Shown in pieces: positions 11,331 through 21,626 of a stretch of 64,000 nt of DNA (position 1 is the first letter of the stretch; every line of letters begins with the position of its first letter). The position numbers were made by a program, and so were the translations under genes. This stretch comes from Macrothele yani (taxonomy: Eukaryota > Arthropoda > Arachnida > Araneae > Macrothelidae): contig CM077005.1 in NCBI GenBank assembly GCA_039090855.1, positions 74,644,607 to 74,708,606 of the forward strand, written 5' to 3'. The notes below the pieces were generated by a model, which was given only the letters and a program-made list of their open reading frames with translations, had not been told where the DNA came from and searched no databases.

Positions 11331-12468
11331 GCTAAAAAACCGAAAACGAAAGTTAGAAGGACGAAACGTTCCCTCCGTAGTTGTAATTTCTTTTTCTTCC
11401 ACTGTTATCTGTATTCTCAGCTGTTGTTTAATACCATTATTTTACCGTATTATTCTGATGTTTTCTGGCAAACTGTAGTTGCTGTCGCCGATGGTTTGTG
11501 GTTATGCGTTTAAACGTAAAGCCCGTGTAGCTAGTGATACAAGCCTCTGTGCTTCCTGATTACAGACCATGGCCATCTGTACATAGTAGCACCAGACTTG
11601 CTCCACATAATCCGGCAGAAATGCTTTTCTCCCCCAAGCATCAAGCACTCGTGTCCCTATTATACCCATCTGCCGGTTATGAGTTGCGATCCTTTCCATC
11701 CACTCTCTGTGCACTTTAACTAAATACGCAACCACAAAACAGCCTACGTAGTTTGCCGTTTTCCGAATCCTGACACTCTTTTCGCTACATTCGGTCATCG
11801 TGCCCTTTTTAAAGGGGGTCAAATCACATTCTTCATTCAGTACAATCACAGATCCATGTCCGAATGATAATACACGTGCTACAGACAGCGTTATACACGC
11901 CCTTGCCTTTACACAGATGCGCTAGCACGCCAAATACGATCCAAACTGCGCATAAAGGGGAAGGGTCTTGATGTTTTACTCCTTCTGTGTATGTGTGTGT
12001 AAATGCATGCATAAATAGGTGGCGTCATATTCAGAAAAGAAAATAAAAGAGATGAGGGCGCACATACTGTCTAATTTCTTAACGGTTTACAGCCTTGTGT
12101 ACGAGTATCTAGAGTGAAAAAAAATTTCTGTATGCACATGGGACAACTAGTTGTTAACCATGTGCATATCAACAATGTCACCGGTGAGGTATCTACATAT
12201 ATCTACCAATACACGAGCAGTGCTGAGTTGTAAATAGCAGTGTAATGATATGATTTTTCGAAGTAATAGAAAATGCTTCTCTTATGCATTATTGTAATTA
12301 TTTATTCTAAAGAGGAGCTGTGTTAGTGAAATTTGTCGTTACATAAGCCATATACCAATGTTCAAGGGACCTTTCTGTTTGAAATAAAGTTATGTATTTT
12401 GTGTTGTGTGACTTGTCTGCAACGCAGGACGCACATGAGATTAAGGCAGATAGCAGTGACAGCACATG
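11331..12468. other. No assigned feature; one unexplained minus-strand frame
   Basis: Mostly AT-rich. A minus-strand frame from ATG at 11798 to 11502 (98 residues, open upstream to about 11918 without an ATG) has a fairly protein-like composition, including YVGCFVVAYLVKVHREWMER. I do not recognise it and no splice context or repeat supports it, so it is not called as a gene. Confidence 0.3.
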
Positions 12469-12543
12469 TCCGTGTAGCTTAGTTGGGAGAGCGACTTACT
12501 CCGGAGTGAGGGGGACCCGGATTAGATGTTCGGGGCGGACCAA
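12469..12543 (+). other. tRNA-like sequence, SINE head of a third family
   Basis: Begins GTCCGTGTAGCTTAGTTGGG, a good A box, and ends GGGGCGGAC, which pairs with the start. The centre is ACTTACTCCGGAGTGAGG. The B box is degenerate (GGATTAGATG instead of GGTTCGANTCC), so it is unlikely to be a working tRNA. Related heads occur at 33950-34018 and 61894-61962. Confidence 0.55.
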
Positions 12544-13686
12544 CTTGTACGTTATAGTCGTCAAAGTATTACGCTTGTTATTTTTGTGTTTCAGAATTTC
12601 CAAGCTGATACTTATGGAATGAGTTTGTTACTGCCAAAGTGCTGTTACACATGGATTTTTAATTTCTTATTGGTCGTTTAACGAACAGATGAAGAAAGCA
12701 ATGTACAATGAAAACTGAGGGAAATGAAATTTAACACGTGAATAACACAGAAGAAAGAGTATAAGTATACACTTTTTTTCGTGTCTTGGACGATTTAAGT
12801 GTAACAACAAAGAATTATCTTTTCTTGAGCTGTAGTTTACGCTTATTACTTTATCTCCGGTTTTGCCTGCAGTCGTATTATAAGGTAAATGGCAATTTAT
12901 CTTGATCGTTGCCATCCTTTCTTTTCCTATCTCTCCGCTCAGGAAAACGTTTGTGCCAGTACGTCGATAAAAATGGGAACCTATCTTCACTATAACCTAT
13001 CATTACATGTTGAAAAGACGACGAAAATTATCTTCAAAAGCCCTGAGCGCATAATCACAGTAATTAAGTACTTCTTTTGAATTATACAACTTACTGAGAT
13101 GCAAGTTTGCGTTTTAACCGTCAAAATGTAAAACAGTTTTCTCTTTTTCTGAATCCTTTTGTTGTTTGTTTAATGGGACTGCATGACAAAAGTTTCTATT
13201 TCAATTTAACTGGTTTTGTACGCAGAATGAAGTCGTGGAAAGAGATAGAAAAATTCTAAATAATATATCTCAGTAAAGTAACAAAATACCCTTTACTTTT
13301 CTCTCTTTTACTTTCACTCTATCTTCACTTTAATTCTCGTCTAATTTTTACATGAACGTTTCAAAAAAGCTAGGAAGAAAAGTAAAATTTCTCTCAGAAG
13401 ACCTAAATATAGATCATCCTCTGATAACTACGTAGTTATTTTCTGTCATTTTCATCCATTTCTTCTTTAATTTAAAATGTCAGAATTAACAGCCGTGTTT
13501 AACGAAATCCGTACAAATTATGAAACAAATTAGTGGAAGTGTAATTTACAAACCAATGAAGGCGAGGACTACTTAAAATAATTCTGTTAAGTTTGCAATA
13601 ACTAAAGTTTTGAAGAACCAGTGTTAATTGTCAAGTGAATCCCAGAAACCTGAACTGAAATTTGTAATGACGAAAGCAGTTAATTC
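12544..13686. other. No recognisable feature
   Basis: AT-rich spacer. The open frame at 12667-12990 has no family motif. An 11-bp target duplication for the next element begins at 13676. Confidence 0.4.
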
Positions 13687-14012
13687 CTAATACACACAAT
13701 TCCCGTGGATTAGGAACATTAAACAGAAGTCATCGCTGTTTCCACGTTTGTAAGTGAGTCAAGGAAAAATTCTCATCGGCCGCCACCAGGAATCGAACCC
13801 AGGGTCTTCCAGTTACGCGCCGGATATGCTACCACTGCACCAGAGCGGCCTCGAATTCTCCAGACACACGTACGACTAACTGCCAAACCACGTGGCAGGT
13901 TGTTTCTTGGAGCCCCGCAAAATGCTGGTGATTTACCAAAGATGGAAAACAACAACTTAACGAGTTATTTTTCCGTAACTCACAAACGTGGAAAGAGCGA
14001 CGACTTCTGTTT
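13687..14012. mobile_element. TIR element with tRNA-like core
   Basis: A 326-bp element bounded by perfect 11-bp direct repeats GCAGTTAATTC (13676-13686 and 14013-14023). Its left part contains CAGAAGTCATCGCTGTTTCC then ACGTTTGTAAGTGAGTCA. The right end carries the inverse (TCACAAACGTGGAAAGAGCG then ACGACTTCTG), an inverted repeat of about 45 bases. Between the repeats lies a tRNA-like module (13778-13850) and a short stem around TGCCAAACCACGTGGCA. The 3678-4094 insertion has the same module in the same place, so the tRNA-like part belongs to the element. Confidence 0.8.
13778..13850 (-). other. tRNA-like module (pol III A and B boxes)
   Basis: Minus strand: 73 bases from GGCCGCTCTGGTGCAGTGG (A box TGGTGCAGTGG) to a consensus B box (GGTTCGATTCC) and closing GCGGCC. 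A five-pair anticodon-like stem TCCGG/CTGGA closes a seven-base loop CGCGTAA. The missing T33 and the transposon context argue against a working tRNA. Confidence 0.65.
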
Positions 14013-14128
14013 GCAGTTAATTCTATTGCTCGACATAATCGATTAAAAATTTACATTTTAAAAATTCGGAGAACTTCTTTTTAGCTGTGTAACCAAGTTT
14101 TCATGTGCTCAAGGAGAACTTGCAGAAC

Positions 14129-14343
14129 GCCGCCCCGGTGGCGCAGTGGTCTAAGCGATGGCCTCTGATCATTCGTCCAAAAGGGGTCCGAGTTCGAATC
14201 CCGGTGAGGCATGGATGTTGTGTTTGTCTTACGGCACTGGCTCTCTCCCTTCCCTGGAACCAGTGACCCTACATTAGGGACGGGCGACTGCTTATAGCCC
14301 ATTGAGTTGCTCACGGTGGTCGTTAAACCTCCAATCAAAAAAG
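14129..14343 (+). mobile_element. SINE family 1, full-length copy
   Basis: Starts CCGCCCCGGTGGCGCAGTGG (A box), continues to the B box GAGTTCGAATCCCGG, then the body GGATGTTGTGTTTGTCTTAC and the 3' end CACGGTGGTCGTTAAACC, closing with CAATCAAAAAA. Direct repeats ACTTGCAGA and ACTTGCAAT flank it, consistent with target-primed insertion. Confidence 0.9.
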
Positions 14344-15159
14344 TACTTGCAATTTCTTATGAATGCTTGATGCAAGAACTTGTAAACCTCACGGAAACGG
14401 TATTGATATATTCTGCTCACAAAACAGGTAGTTTTATCATAGAAAAAAAGTATGTCGACTGCACTTAAATTAATCTTTGCGACGTATACGCTAATTTAAT
14501 CTTCGTTTTGAGTTCCTGTATTTTTATGTAAATTTGTTTTCTTCTTGTTAAAGATTTCCTAAATTTCACTCAACATTTTTCTTCTCTGCAAATTTGACTT
14601 CGGCAAAAACCTGACATCACGTCAAAAGGGCAATGAGATAAGAGCTTGAGAAATCAAAGTTTCATGTTCAATCTATCGAGAGCATAATTTCGAGAAATGT
14701 TAATGTAGCGATTAGATAGCATTGTTTCGAGCAATGGTGTATGCTTAATGATTTAGATTATTTTATGTATCCTACGAGTTTCAGTTGATTCTTGTAAACT
14801 AATTGCAAACTACTTCATGAAGTAGTTTGCAATTAGTTGTTATGAACTAATTTACGAACTAATTTACAACTATGAACTAATTTACGTGCGAGTGAAAGTT
14901 GTATGCTCACGTTCGTGACGAGCTGAGAAGTTATTTATGATTTGATGACAGTGGCTACAATTTGTGCTGATACTTGCATTCCTGGCGTGCTGAAGGACTT
15001 CCAATAAACAAGTTGAACTACATATGTTGATTTCTCTGTTCCTTTCTGGAACCCTAGACGTTTTCCTGAAGCGGAAAATTAGGAAGTCTATGCTTAATGA
15101 AGAATTTCAGCGACAACTAGCATTGAAGCTATCCGGATTTAAGAAAAATTAATAAAACA
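14344..15159. other. No recognisable gene; contains a perfect palindrome
   Basis: AT-rich spacer. The only structure seen is the 38-bp palindrome at 14799-14836, followed by short repeats of the word GAACTAATTTAC. Confidence 0.4.
14799..14836. repeat. Perfect 38-bp palindrome
   Basis: The 19-base half-site CTAATTGCAAACTACTTCA is followed directly by its exact reverse complement with no spacer. Confidence 0.95.
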
Positions 15160-16610
15160 ACAAGAAAGATTACACCGAATTTTCGGCTGTAATGAGCACG
15201 CCCTTTGAATCCATTCTGACGCGAATTAAATTTATCAAAATTATTCAAAGTCAATGGAACTGGTATGAAAACAATAGTATCTGACCAAAGAATGAAGTTT
15301 CTCAATCGGGTTTTTAATCCCGCAGATATTGCTGTGAACGGAATAATGAACTTACTCCCTCTGGCGGCAGACTTGTGCTTAAAAAAATTTGAAATACATG
15401 AGAAACATTTCGCAGCGGAAATGCTCTTCAACAAAGAATTTTTTTTCCAAATCGGACTCGTAGAAACAGAGATATCTACAAATATAAGATATGCATCTAC
15501 GCGCCTTGCGGAGAAAATATGCATTATTTTAAGGAAAAAGCATTCTCAAAAGGTTTTTCTATGTGAGCGGTCCAGCAAAGAGGTTTTTCAGTCGAATTTT
15601 CAGGAGCTCAGATTTTGCTGCAAATACATCAGAAGCGGAAATTAACACTCATGTCCCCTGGTGGCCAAACCATTCTTTACCAAATATTAGAAATTATATG
15701 CAAAGGATTTCCCATCGGGAGCTGTATCCGGTGCAGATAGAATTTTTCAAATCGTAGTTTTAGAAGCAGAGATATCTGGGGAAACGCAATTTACCTTTAC
15801 GCCACCAAGCGGAAAGTCTATTGATTACTTAAAAATTTAGAAATTATATGGGAAATATGTTGCACCGGAAACTATATCCAATAAAGAACAATGAAGAAGG
15901 AATTTTTTCAAATCGGACCATTAGAAGCAGAGATATCGACAAAAATAAGATATACTTCTATGCCCCCTGATGGAGAAACCATGCAATATTTTGAAAGGAA
16001 GGTATTCCGAAAAGGTTTATCCACGTGAGTGGCATCGGTCCAGCAAAGAGTTTTTTTCAATCGATATTTTAGAAACTCAGATTTTGCTTCAAATACATCA
16101 GAAGCAGAAATTAACACTTACGCCCCCTGGTGGCCAAACTGTGCTTTACTCAAAATTAGAAATTACATGCAAAAGATTTCCCATCAGGAGTTATATCGGC
16201 CGAAGAAAAAATTTTCAAATCGGAGTTTTAAAAGTTGAGATATAGGGGAAAACGCAATTTACTTTTACACCCCCTAGCGTAAAATCTATTATTAACCTGA
16301 AAAAGTAACTATAATTAAAATAGTCTTCGACATAAATAGAATCGAAAAGTAAAAGATTTTTTTCAATCGGATGTTTAGAAGCAAATATATGTAATAAAAT
16401 TTATTTTGAACTCGATATCGTCTTCATTTACGCCTTCTAGTGGCAAAATTGTACATCGTAAAGAAAAACGAAATAAATGATTATCATTAGCATATGTCAG
16501 GATTTCCAATGCACAAAGAATTTTTCAAATCGGACAAATAGTTGCCGAGTTATGGTGTCTGCAGGCAGACTGACAAACCGATAACATAAGCACGATTTTT
16601 TTACAAACGA
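15160..16610 (+). repeat. Higher-order repeat of about 150-bp monomers
   Basis: A core like CAAATCGGACCATTAGAAGC followed by AGAGATAT recurs near 15450, 15593, 15746, 15908, 16057, 16215, 16363 and 16525, spaced 143-162 bases. A second box like CGCCCCCTGGTGGCC recurs between cores. Every third monomer is more alike than neighbours (15450 with 15908, 15593 with 16057, 15746 with 16215), giving a higher-order unit of about 460 bp. Open frames across it are not protein-like. The same family is inverted at 45410-45993, 50535-50875, 52480-52720 and 63726-64000. Confidence 0.8.
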
Positions 16611-17049
16611 CGTGCTAAAAAAAGAGCTTAACCTAATGAGCTCTAACACTCTAATGTTGCAGTAAAGCTAACTTAACGATAAAATTACAATCAACTAAAG
16701 AACCAGTTAAACGGCTAAGATTGTATCCGCATGCGCTTAATTGCGAGCAATAAAACAGACATGCAATGAGCAGCCGAAAGTCATGCCGTGGTATTTTCGG
16801 CGATCAAATACGAGAATACTTCACTGACTAAGAAGGAATGAGAAATACGCGAGACTTACTTTGTCATGAAAATACGTTATAAACCCTTATCGGCTCTTGA
16901 CGATCGCCTGGTACTTCCGTGGCATGTTTCAGGTGATATAATTCAGCAAGCTGGCTTCTATGTAGTGCTGCCACAGACCAGCCATAAGGTCACAAAGTTC
17001 CGGAAGCGTCGTAGGGATCTGGTGACTTCCATCCATGCCCATCGTATTA

Positions 17050-17107
17050 ATGGACTTAATCCCATTGATAAGTGCGTTCCGCTCGTATCAATGGGATTGA
17101 AGTCCAT
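17050..17107. repeat. Hairpin with 21-22 base arms
   Basis: ATGGACTTAATCCCATTGAT (17050) is followed, after a 15-base loop, by TATCAATGGGATTGAAGTCC and AT (17086-17107), an inverted copy with one single-base difference in length. Confidence 0.85.
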
Positions 17108-17296
17108 CCGGGGACTTTGGAAGTAGAGGAAAACGTAAAACACAGCGGTCTTTGAGCTCGAAAACTATAACGTGAGCTGAATGAGGTAGTGCAATATCAT
17201 CCCGATATAGGAACTTATTGCTGGATGATCCTGTGAGAGTGTAACTAAAACCTGAAGATATTGTCTCGGCACAATTGGCAGAGATAAACGTAGCAG

Positions 17297-17340
17297 ATCA
17301 GCGCGGCTATTAAAGCAGATCAGCGCGGCTATTAAAGCAG
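17297..17340. repeat. 22-bp tandem duplication
   Basis: AGATCAGCGCGGCTATTAAA and GC occur twice head to tail, followed by AGATC starting a third partial unit. Confidence 0.9.
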
Positions 17341-17480
17341 ATCCCTTCTCTCATCATGAGTGAGCCGCGGCGGGACGGATGCATAGATCGGTACAAATGT
17401 TGACAGCAGCGTTCTCTAGAAACGAATTCGACGACTATCATAACGTAGGCAAAATCTGGACACGTCGGAGAATAGGACCT

Positions 17481-17614
17481 TTTTTTATAATTTCGTTGTT
17501 TCACGACAACCGTCAGGTACTTTATGGGCTATAAACAATTATACGTTCCTAATTTTCGGCTACTGTTTCCAAGGAAGAGGGTGAGTCATCGCCATATGAA
17601 GAGTACACCCTTCA
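17481..17614 (-). mobile_element. SINE family 1, left part of a split copy
   Basis: Divergent copy from the T-rich tail through CGACAACCGTCAGGTACTTT, ATGGGCTATAAACAATT and TTTCCAAGGAAGAGGGTGAG to ...ACACCCTTCA. It stops where the Tc1-like element begins and resumes at 19161. Confidence 0.75.
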
Positions 17615-19160
17615 TACACTGCCGGACAATTGCTAAGGACAGATGACAATAGCAACGATAGCAACCATAAAATGGAAGGCAGGAAAATGTGGAAATTAGC
17701 ATAAGTGCGGGATACAGTAAGACGTGTTGTGCGCGTGCAAATTTTGGATTGCCGAACTTGTTCGTGACGTCATAGCGCTGATAAGAGATATAAAGAATTT
17801 GACGCGTATTGACCGTTGTTGATCAAACGCAAAGTTGAAAGGGAAAGAATCAATTGACGAACTTGCAATTTTCAGTATGTCTTCCCGACATCACCTAGAT
17901 GATTTTACGCGTGGCCGTATTATTGGCAAGATTGAAGAAAGGGCGAAAAATAACAGATGTTCCCAGGGAGTTCGACGTCAGCCACAGTGTTGTTTCAAGG
18001 CTTTGGAAATCATTTCAAACAAATGGAGAGTGTAGCAAACGTCATGGGGGAGGTCGTGTTCGCAGTATGACACCTGCAGAAGATCGGTACATAGTGCTAT
18101 CAACAAAAAGACACCGGCGCAGCACAGCTAGTGAGGTGGCAAATCAGTTTATGGCTGCTACTGGCAAGCGGGTCTCCCGAAAAACTGTCGCCAGACGTTT
18201 GCATGAAGGAAGACTATGAACCCACCGTCCTGTTGTGTGCATCCTATTGTCCAGACGTCACCGTACCGCCCGTTTGCAATGGTGCCATCAACATCGCAAT
18301 TGGACTGATAACGACTGGTCTGCTGTCCTCTTCTCAGATGAGAGTAGATACAGTCTATCGTCTGATTGTCGACGACAACTGATCTGGCGTGATAGTGGTA
18401 CTGCATATTGTCCAGCAAACATACAGGAAAGGGACCGATATCTGACATGTAGTGTCATGGTATGGGCTGGCATCATGATCAACGGCCATACATCCCTCTA
18501 TGTGCTTCCAACTGGGACTATGACTGGCCAACGATACATTAATGATGTTCTGCTACCTTATGTTCGCATGTTCCGTGGTGCTGTCGGTGATAGATTCACT
18601 TTCATGGACGACAACGCAACATGTCATCGAACAGTCGCTGTCCAGGAGTGTCTTGAGAGCGAGGATATTCAACGCCTCGTATGGCTAGCACGTTCTCCAG
18701 ATCTGAATCCCATTGAAAATGTGTAGGATGCTTTGGGGAGGAGTCTTGCTCGTCGCCAATGCCCTCCAATAAACAAGGACACCCTCATCCGTGCACTGAC
18801 AGAAGAATGGGATAAATTACCCCAACAGCTGCTTGATAATGTTGTGCAAAGCATGACACGACGTGTGGAATCTTGCATCGCCCTCCATGGTGGCCATATC
18901 CCGTATTGACATCTTACGCCGGAACGCCTGCGGACGGTAATTGCATTTTTTTCACGTTTACGTATTCTGCACAAAATGGCCTGTTTGTCCCTTGAACACG
19001 TTCCAAAGCCTTCTGGATTTCAGAGCACAATAAATTGTCTTTCTTGTAATGTCCTGGCATTCTGACATTATTTTATTTCACTTGGCATCCAACCACACTT
19101 ACTTTTTTATGCGCTATATAGCCGTTTATGATCCGTCCTTAGCAATTGTCCAGCAGTGTA
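17615..19160 (+). mobile_element. Tc1-like DNA transposon copy, both ends present, inside a SINE
   Basis: Inverted repeats of about 30 bases start TACACTGCCGGACAATTGCT (17615) and, on the other strand from 19160, TACACTGCTGGACAATTGCT. The 1,546-bp element has TA at both ends. The two flanks are the two parts of one SINE copy. Confidence 0.92.
17877..18909 (+). pseudogene. Tc1-like transposase, catalytic triad intact but frame broken
   Basis: Starts at ATG 17877 (MSSRHHLDDFTRGRIIGKI). A one-base frameshift near 17940 moves the reading to KKGRKITDVPREFDVSHSVV, the helix-turn-helix, then RHGGGRVRSM, a typical GRPR-like linker. The DDE domain reads FSDESRYS, MVWAGIMING, FMDDNATCHR and SPDLNPIENV, so Asp, Asp and Glu are all present. 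An in-frame TGA lies at 18217-18219 and a TAG at 18724-18726, the latter where the family has Trp. It ends HGGHIPY at 18909, about 344 codons, the usual Tc1 length. Three single-base lesions separate it from an open frame. Confidence 0.88.
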
Positions 19161-19237
19161 CCACATGAGGTACTCGAACTCAGACCCATTTCGGACAAAC
19201 GGTCAGAAGCCAGCGCTAAGAAGACTGCGTCACTGGT
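19161..19237 (-). mobile_element. SINE family 1, right part of a split copy
   Basis: Continues the copy at 17481-17614 with CCACATGAGGTACTCGAACT (B-box complement), CAGACCCATTTCGGACAAAC and GCCAGCGCTAAG, ending near GCGTCACTGGTG. Together the two parts make one near full-length SINE. Confidence 0.75.
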
Positions 19238-19909
19238 GAGGTATAGAATGCATGTACTTCTCTCCCTGGTACAATAGGTGCGGTCGGGTACACCGACATC
19301 TTTCTCCATCGGCTACCGCATACAGAGGTATTCAGGGTGACGGAGGTCATTACCATTTACATTCTTCATGCAACCCATTACGTACCCTTTGGTCACTTAC
19401 TCCAACACCGAGAGCACTTCTTTGAGCATTTCGGGTGTGGTGACTGCACAGTGTGGATTGCTGCGATAGTTAGTTGTGAGATATCGATATGGTTGGGTCG
19501 CAGTTGTTCTCCAACGGCAGCTTCTGTGTCGTTCTGCGGTATAGCGTTTCTCCGGAATATGCCAATGGAGTCGACTCATCATACTTTAGGATACATGAAC
19601 AGCTACTGCAACATCTGTTTGTCTGAGCCCAAACTGTAGCATTCCAATGACGCTATTGCATTCTCAGTACGTCAAATGTCTACTCCACTTTCTCGACAGT
19701 TTGACGGCAGCGTCTGCAAGGGCACGCGGTAAACAATTTTAGCCACAGCTGTATACAAGCCAAAAATGGTGCGCAAAATTTTCTGCGCATCCCAAAAAAG
19801 GAATGTTTACGTTTTGTAACGTATACTCTATATTCACTTTCCTTTTGATTTTACTATCTCTGGTTATTTTATTTTACTATGTAAATTATCTTCTTACTGA
19901 ACGAAATAT
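19238..19909. other. No assigned feature; one unexplained minus-strand frame
   Basis: Minus-strand 19582-19397 reads 61 residues including MSRLHWHIPEKRYTAERHRS, with a composition unlike random AT-rich frames, but I do not recognise it. It may be another eroded mobile element. Confidence 0.3.
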
Positions 19910-20222
19910 TGTTTCACCCGATGAATGAGATCTGGCAATGAGTGTAAGTCATGACGTGGTGGTAGCTAGTATATAGGCGCGTTCATCGAGACTTAGGGGG
20001 AGCTTTTGTTGTTGTTATGAGAGAGCGTTGTTGTTTACGGAGAGCGTTTATAATACGAGGAGAGATTGTGTTGTTATGAGGAGAGATTCTTCATTAGTGT
20101 AAAACAAGTTGTGTGTGTGCTTTAGTTGACCAAGAGTTTTATAATAAAGAGGTTACCGTAAGTCAGTCTTTCTCAATTCATAGTTTTTTTCAGACCTCTG
20201 TCTGGCTGTTAGGTTTATAACA
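19910..20222 (+). repeat. Possible solo LTR
   Basis: A segment starting TG (TGTTTCACCC) and ending CA (GGTTTATAACA), with a TATA motif at 19970-19975 and AATAAA at 20143-20148 in the order and spacing expected of an LTR promoter and polyadenylation site. GAG-rich imperfect repeats (GAGAGCGTTGTTG, GAGGAGAGATT) lie between. I could not find a target duplication, a second LTR or internal retroelement sequence, so this remains tentative. Confidence 0.35.
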
Positions 20223-20770
20223 TTTCATTACCATAAATAACCAGCGTTAAGACTTTGTTTACGTTCGTAATTAACTAGTAACAACCTTTTGAATTCACTA
20301 TTTTGAAGCTTAGTACAAGTATATCATTAGCTAGCTGGTAGGAAGAGAATCATTCATATGAATTAGCTTAGCGGAAAGAAAATAAAGCTAATTCATTATA
20401 GTTTCGGCTTGGTATTACGAAAGCTATTACAAAACAAATTCGTTCCCCTTTTCACCTTACCAGTACTGACCATAAACATGACACAGGCGATAAGCGCTCC
20501 CTTGTTATTCTATGCTCCATGACCCAAGGCATGATCGGAAAAGGCTAGTCCCCCTGACACGGACATCATGCCATTGGGTAGAAACAAGCGATTCACACAC
20601 CTTCTCTCTCCTTTCGTCGCTATTGTAATACCCTTTTCAGAAGGCAATCAGTCAGAAAGAATTAGTGTCAATCTTCCCCCTAAATAACCGCTTCAAATTA
20701 CATAGCAGTTCTTTCTGATGCGCAAGTTCATTCGATCCAGCCAGGTGTGGCCCACTTCTTCGACAGCAAA
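20223..20770. other. No recognisable feature
   Basis: AT-rich spacer before a mariner-like element; nothing assigned. Confidence 0.4.
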
Positions 20771-21626
20771 TACAGTGTGTTCAATAAATGACCGAACACT
20801 TAGTTTGAAAATAACTTTTGAAATACGCACGAGAAGGCAGCACTATCAGTTTTTCGTCGTCCAAGTGCTTATAGGTAATTGACTCAGTGTTGGTTCGACT
20901 GTGTTTTAGCGTAAGTTAAAAATGGTGTATTCAACCGAATAACGTGTTTTTATGAAAATTGGTATGAAACAAACAAAAGTCCGTTTTTTTTAGTTTGGGG
21001 AAAAGTCCTACTGAAACATTGAGAAAGTGGTCAACAGCTTACAAGAATGTTCGAAGGCCATCAAAGTCAACAGTTCTTAATTTTGTTAGGACATTTGAGA
21101 TAAACAAAGCTGTGCTGGAAAACAAGTTTCTCCCGGAAATTCGCCGTCTGGGAATGGTCGATGGTTTCTGGTTCATGCAAGATGGTACACCTTCGCATCG
21201 CACTCTCGATGTCTTTAGGACCATAAGCAGCCACTTTGGACACAGCGTACTCGCTCTCAACCACCTCAATCATTTCCCTGGAGCTATCGAATGGCCTTCT
21301 TATTCTCCCGGCGCAAATCCTTGCGACATCTTTTTTGGGGGATACATCAAAGATTTGGTTTACAAATCACGCCCTAACACTGTGACTGAGCTCAAAGACG
21401 CCATCATTGAGGCTTTTTCCACTGCAACTCGAGATACCCTAGGCCTAGTCATAGAGAACTTTGAAGCCGGAATGCGCCATCATGTGGTAACGGGAGGCAA
21501 ACACTTTGAAAATGTTATCACTTTTTGAGCCCACTTCAAAGGAACACTGTTTGCTTAAATTATATCCTTTGTCTATATAACGTTTCCTACAAACTAAGTG
21601 TTCGTACATTTATTGAACATCCTGTA
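20771..21626 (+). mobile_element. mariner-like element, internally deleted
   Basis: Ends read TACAGTGTGTTCAATAAATG (20771) and, on the other strand from 21626, TACAGGATGTTCAATAAATG, followed on both sides by matching CGAACACTTAGTTT-like sequence. The 856-bp length is short for an element with this transposase. Confidence 0.88.
20922..21528 (+). pseudogene. mariner-like DDD transposase with central deletion
   Basis: Starts at ATG 20922 (MVYSTE, then a stop). After frame changes it reads ETLRKWSTAYKNVRRPSKST, the second DNA-binding helix region, and FVRTFE. It then jumps directly to NKAVLENKFLPEIRRLGMVD and FMQDGTPSHRT (second Asp), YSPGANPCDIFFGGYIKDLV (third Asp, spacing longer than in Mos1-type mariners) and the C-terminal tail. 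The whole segment with the first catalytic Asp is missing, although the frame stays open for 534 bases across the junction. It cannot be an active transposase. The open frame may simply reflect a young deletion derivative. Confidence 0.8.

Larger units (their letters stand above)
16611..17480. other. No gene; hairpin and small tandem duplication
   Basis: Spacer holding the imperfect hairpin at 17050-17107 and the 22-bp duplication at 17297-17340. Nothing else could be assigned. Confidence 0.4.

Noticed and set aside
15265..15645. 126-residue open frame
   Set aside because: It lies within the 150-bp repeat array; the same repeat elsewhere is not open in this frame.
19910..20222. Complete LTR retrotransposon
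   Set aside because: Only one LTR-like segment is present and no gag, protease or reverse transcriptase motif is seen in the window.
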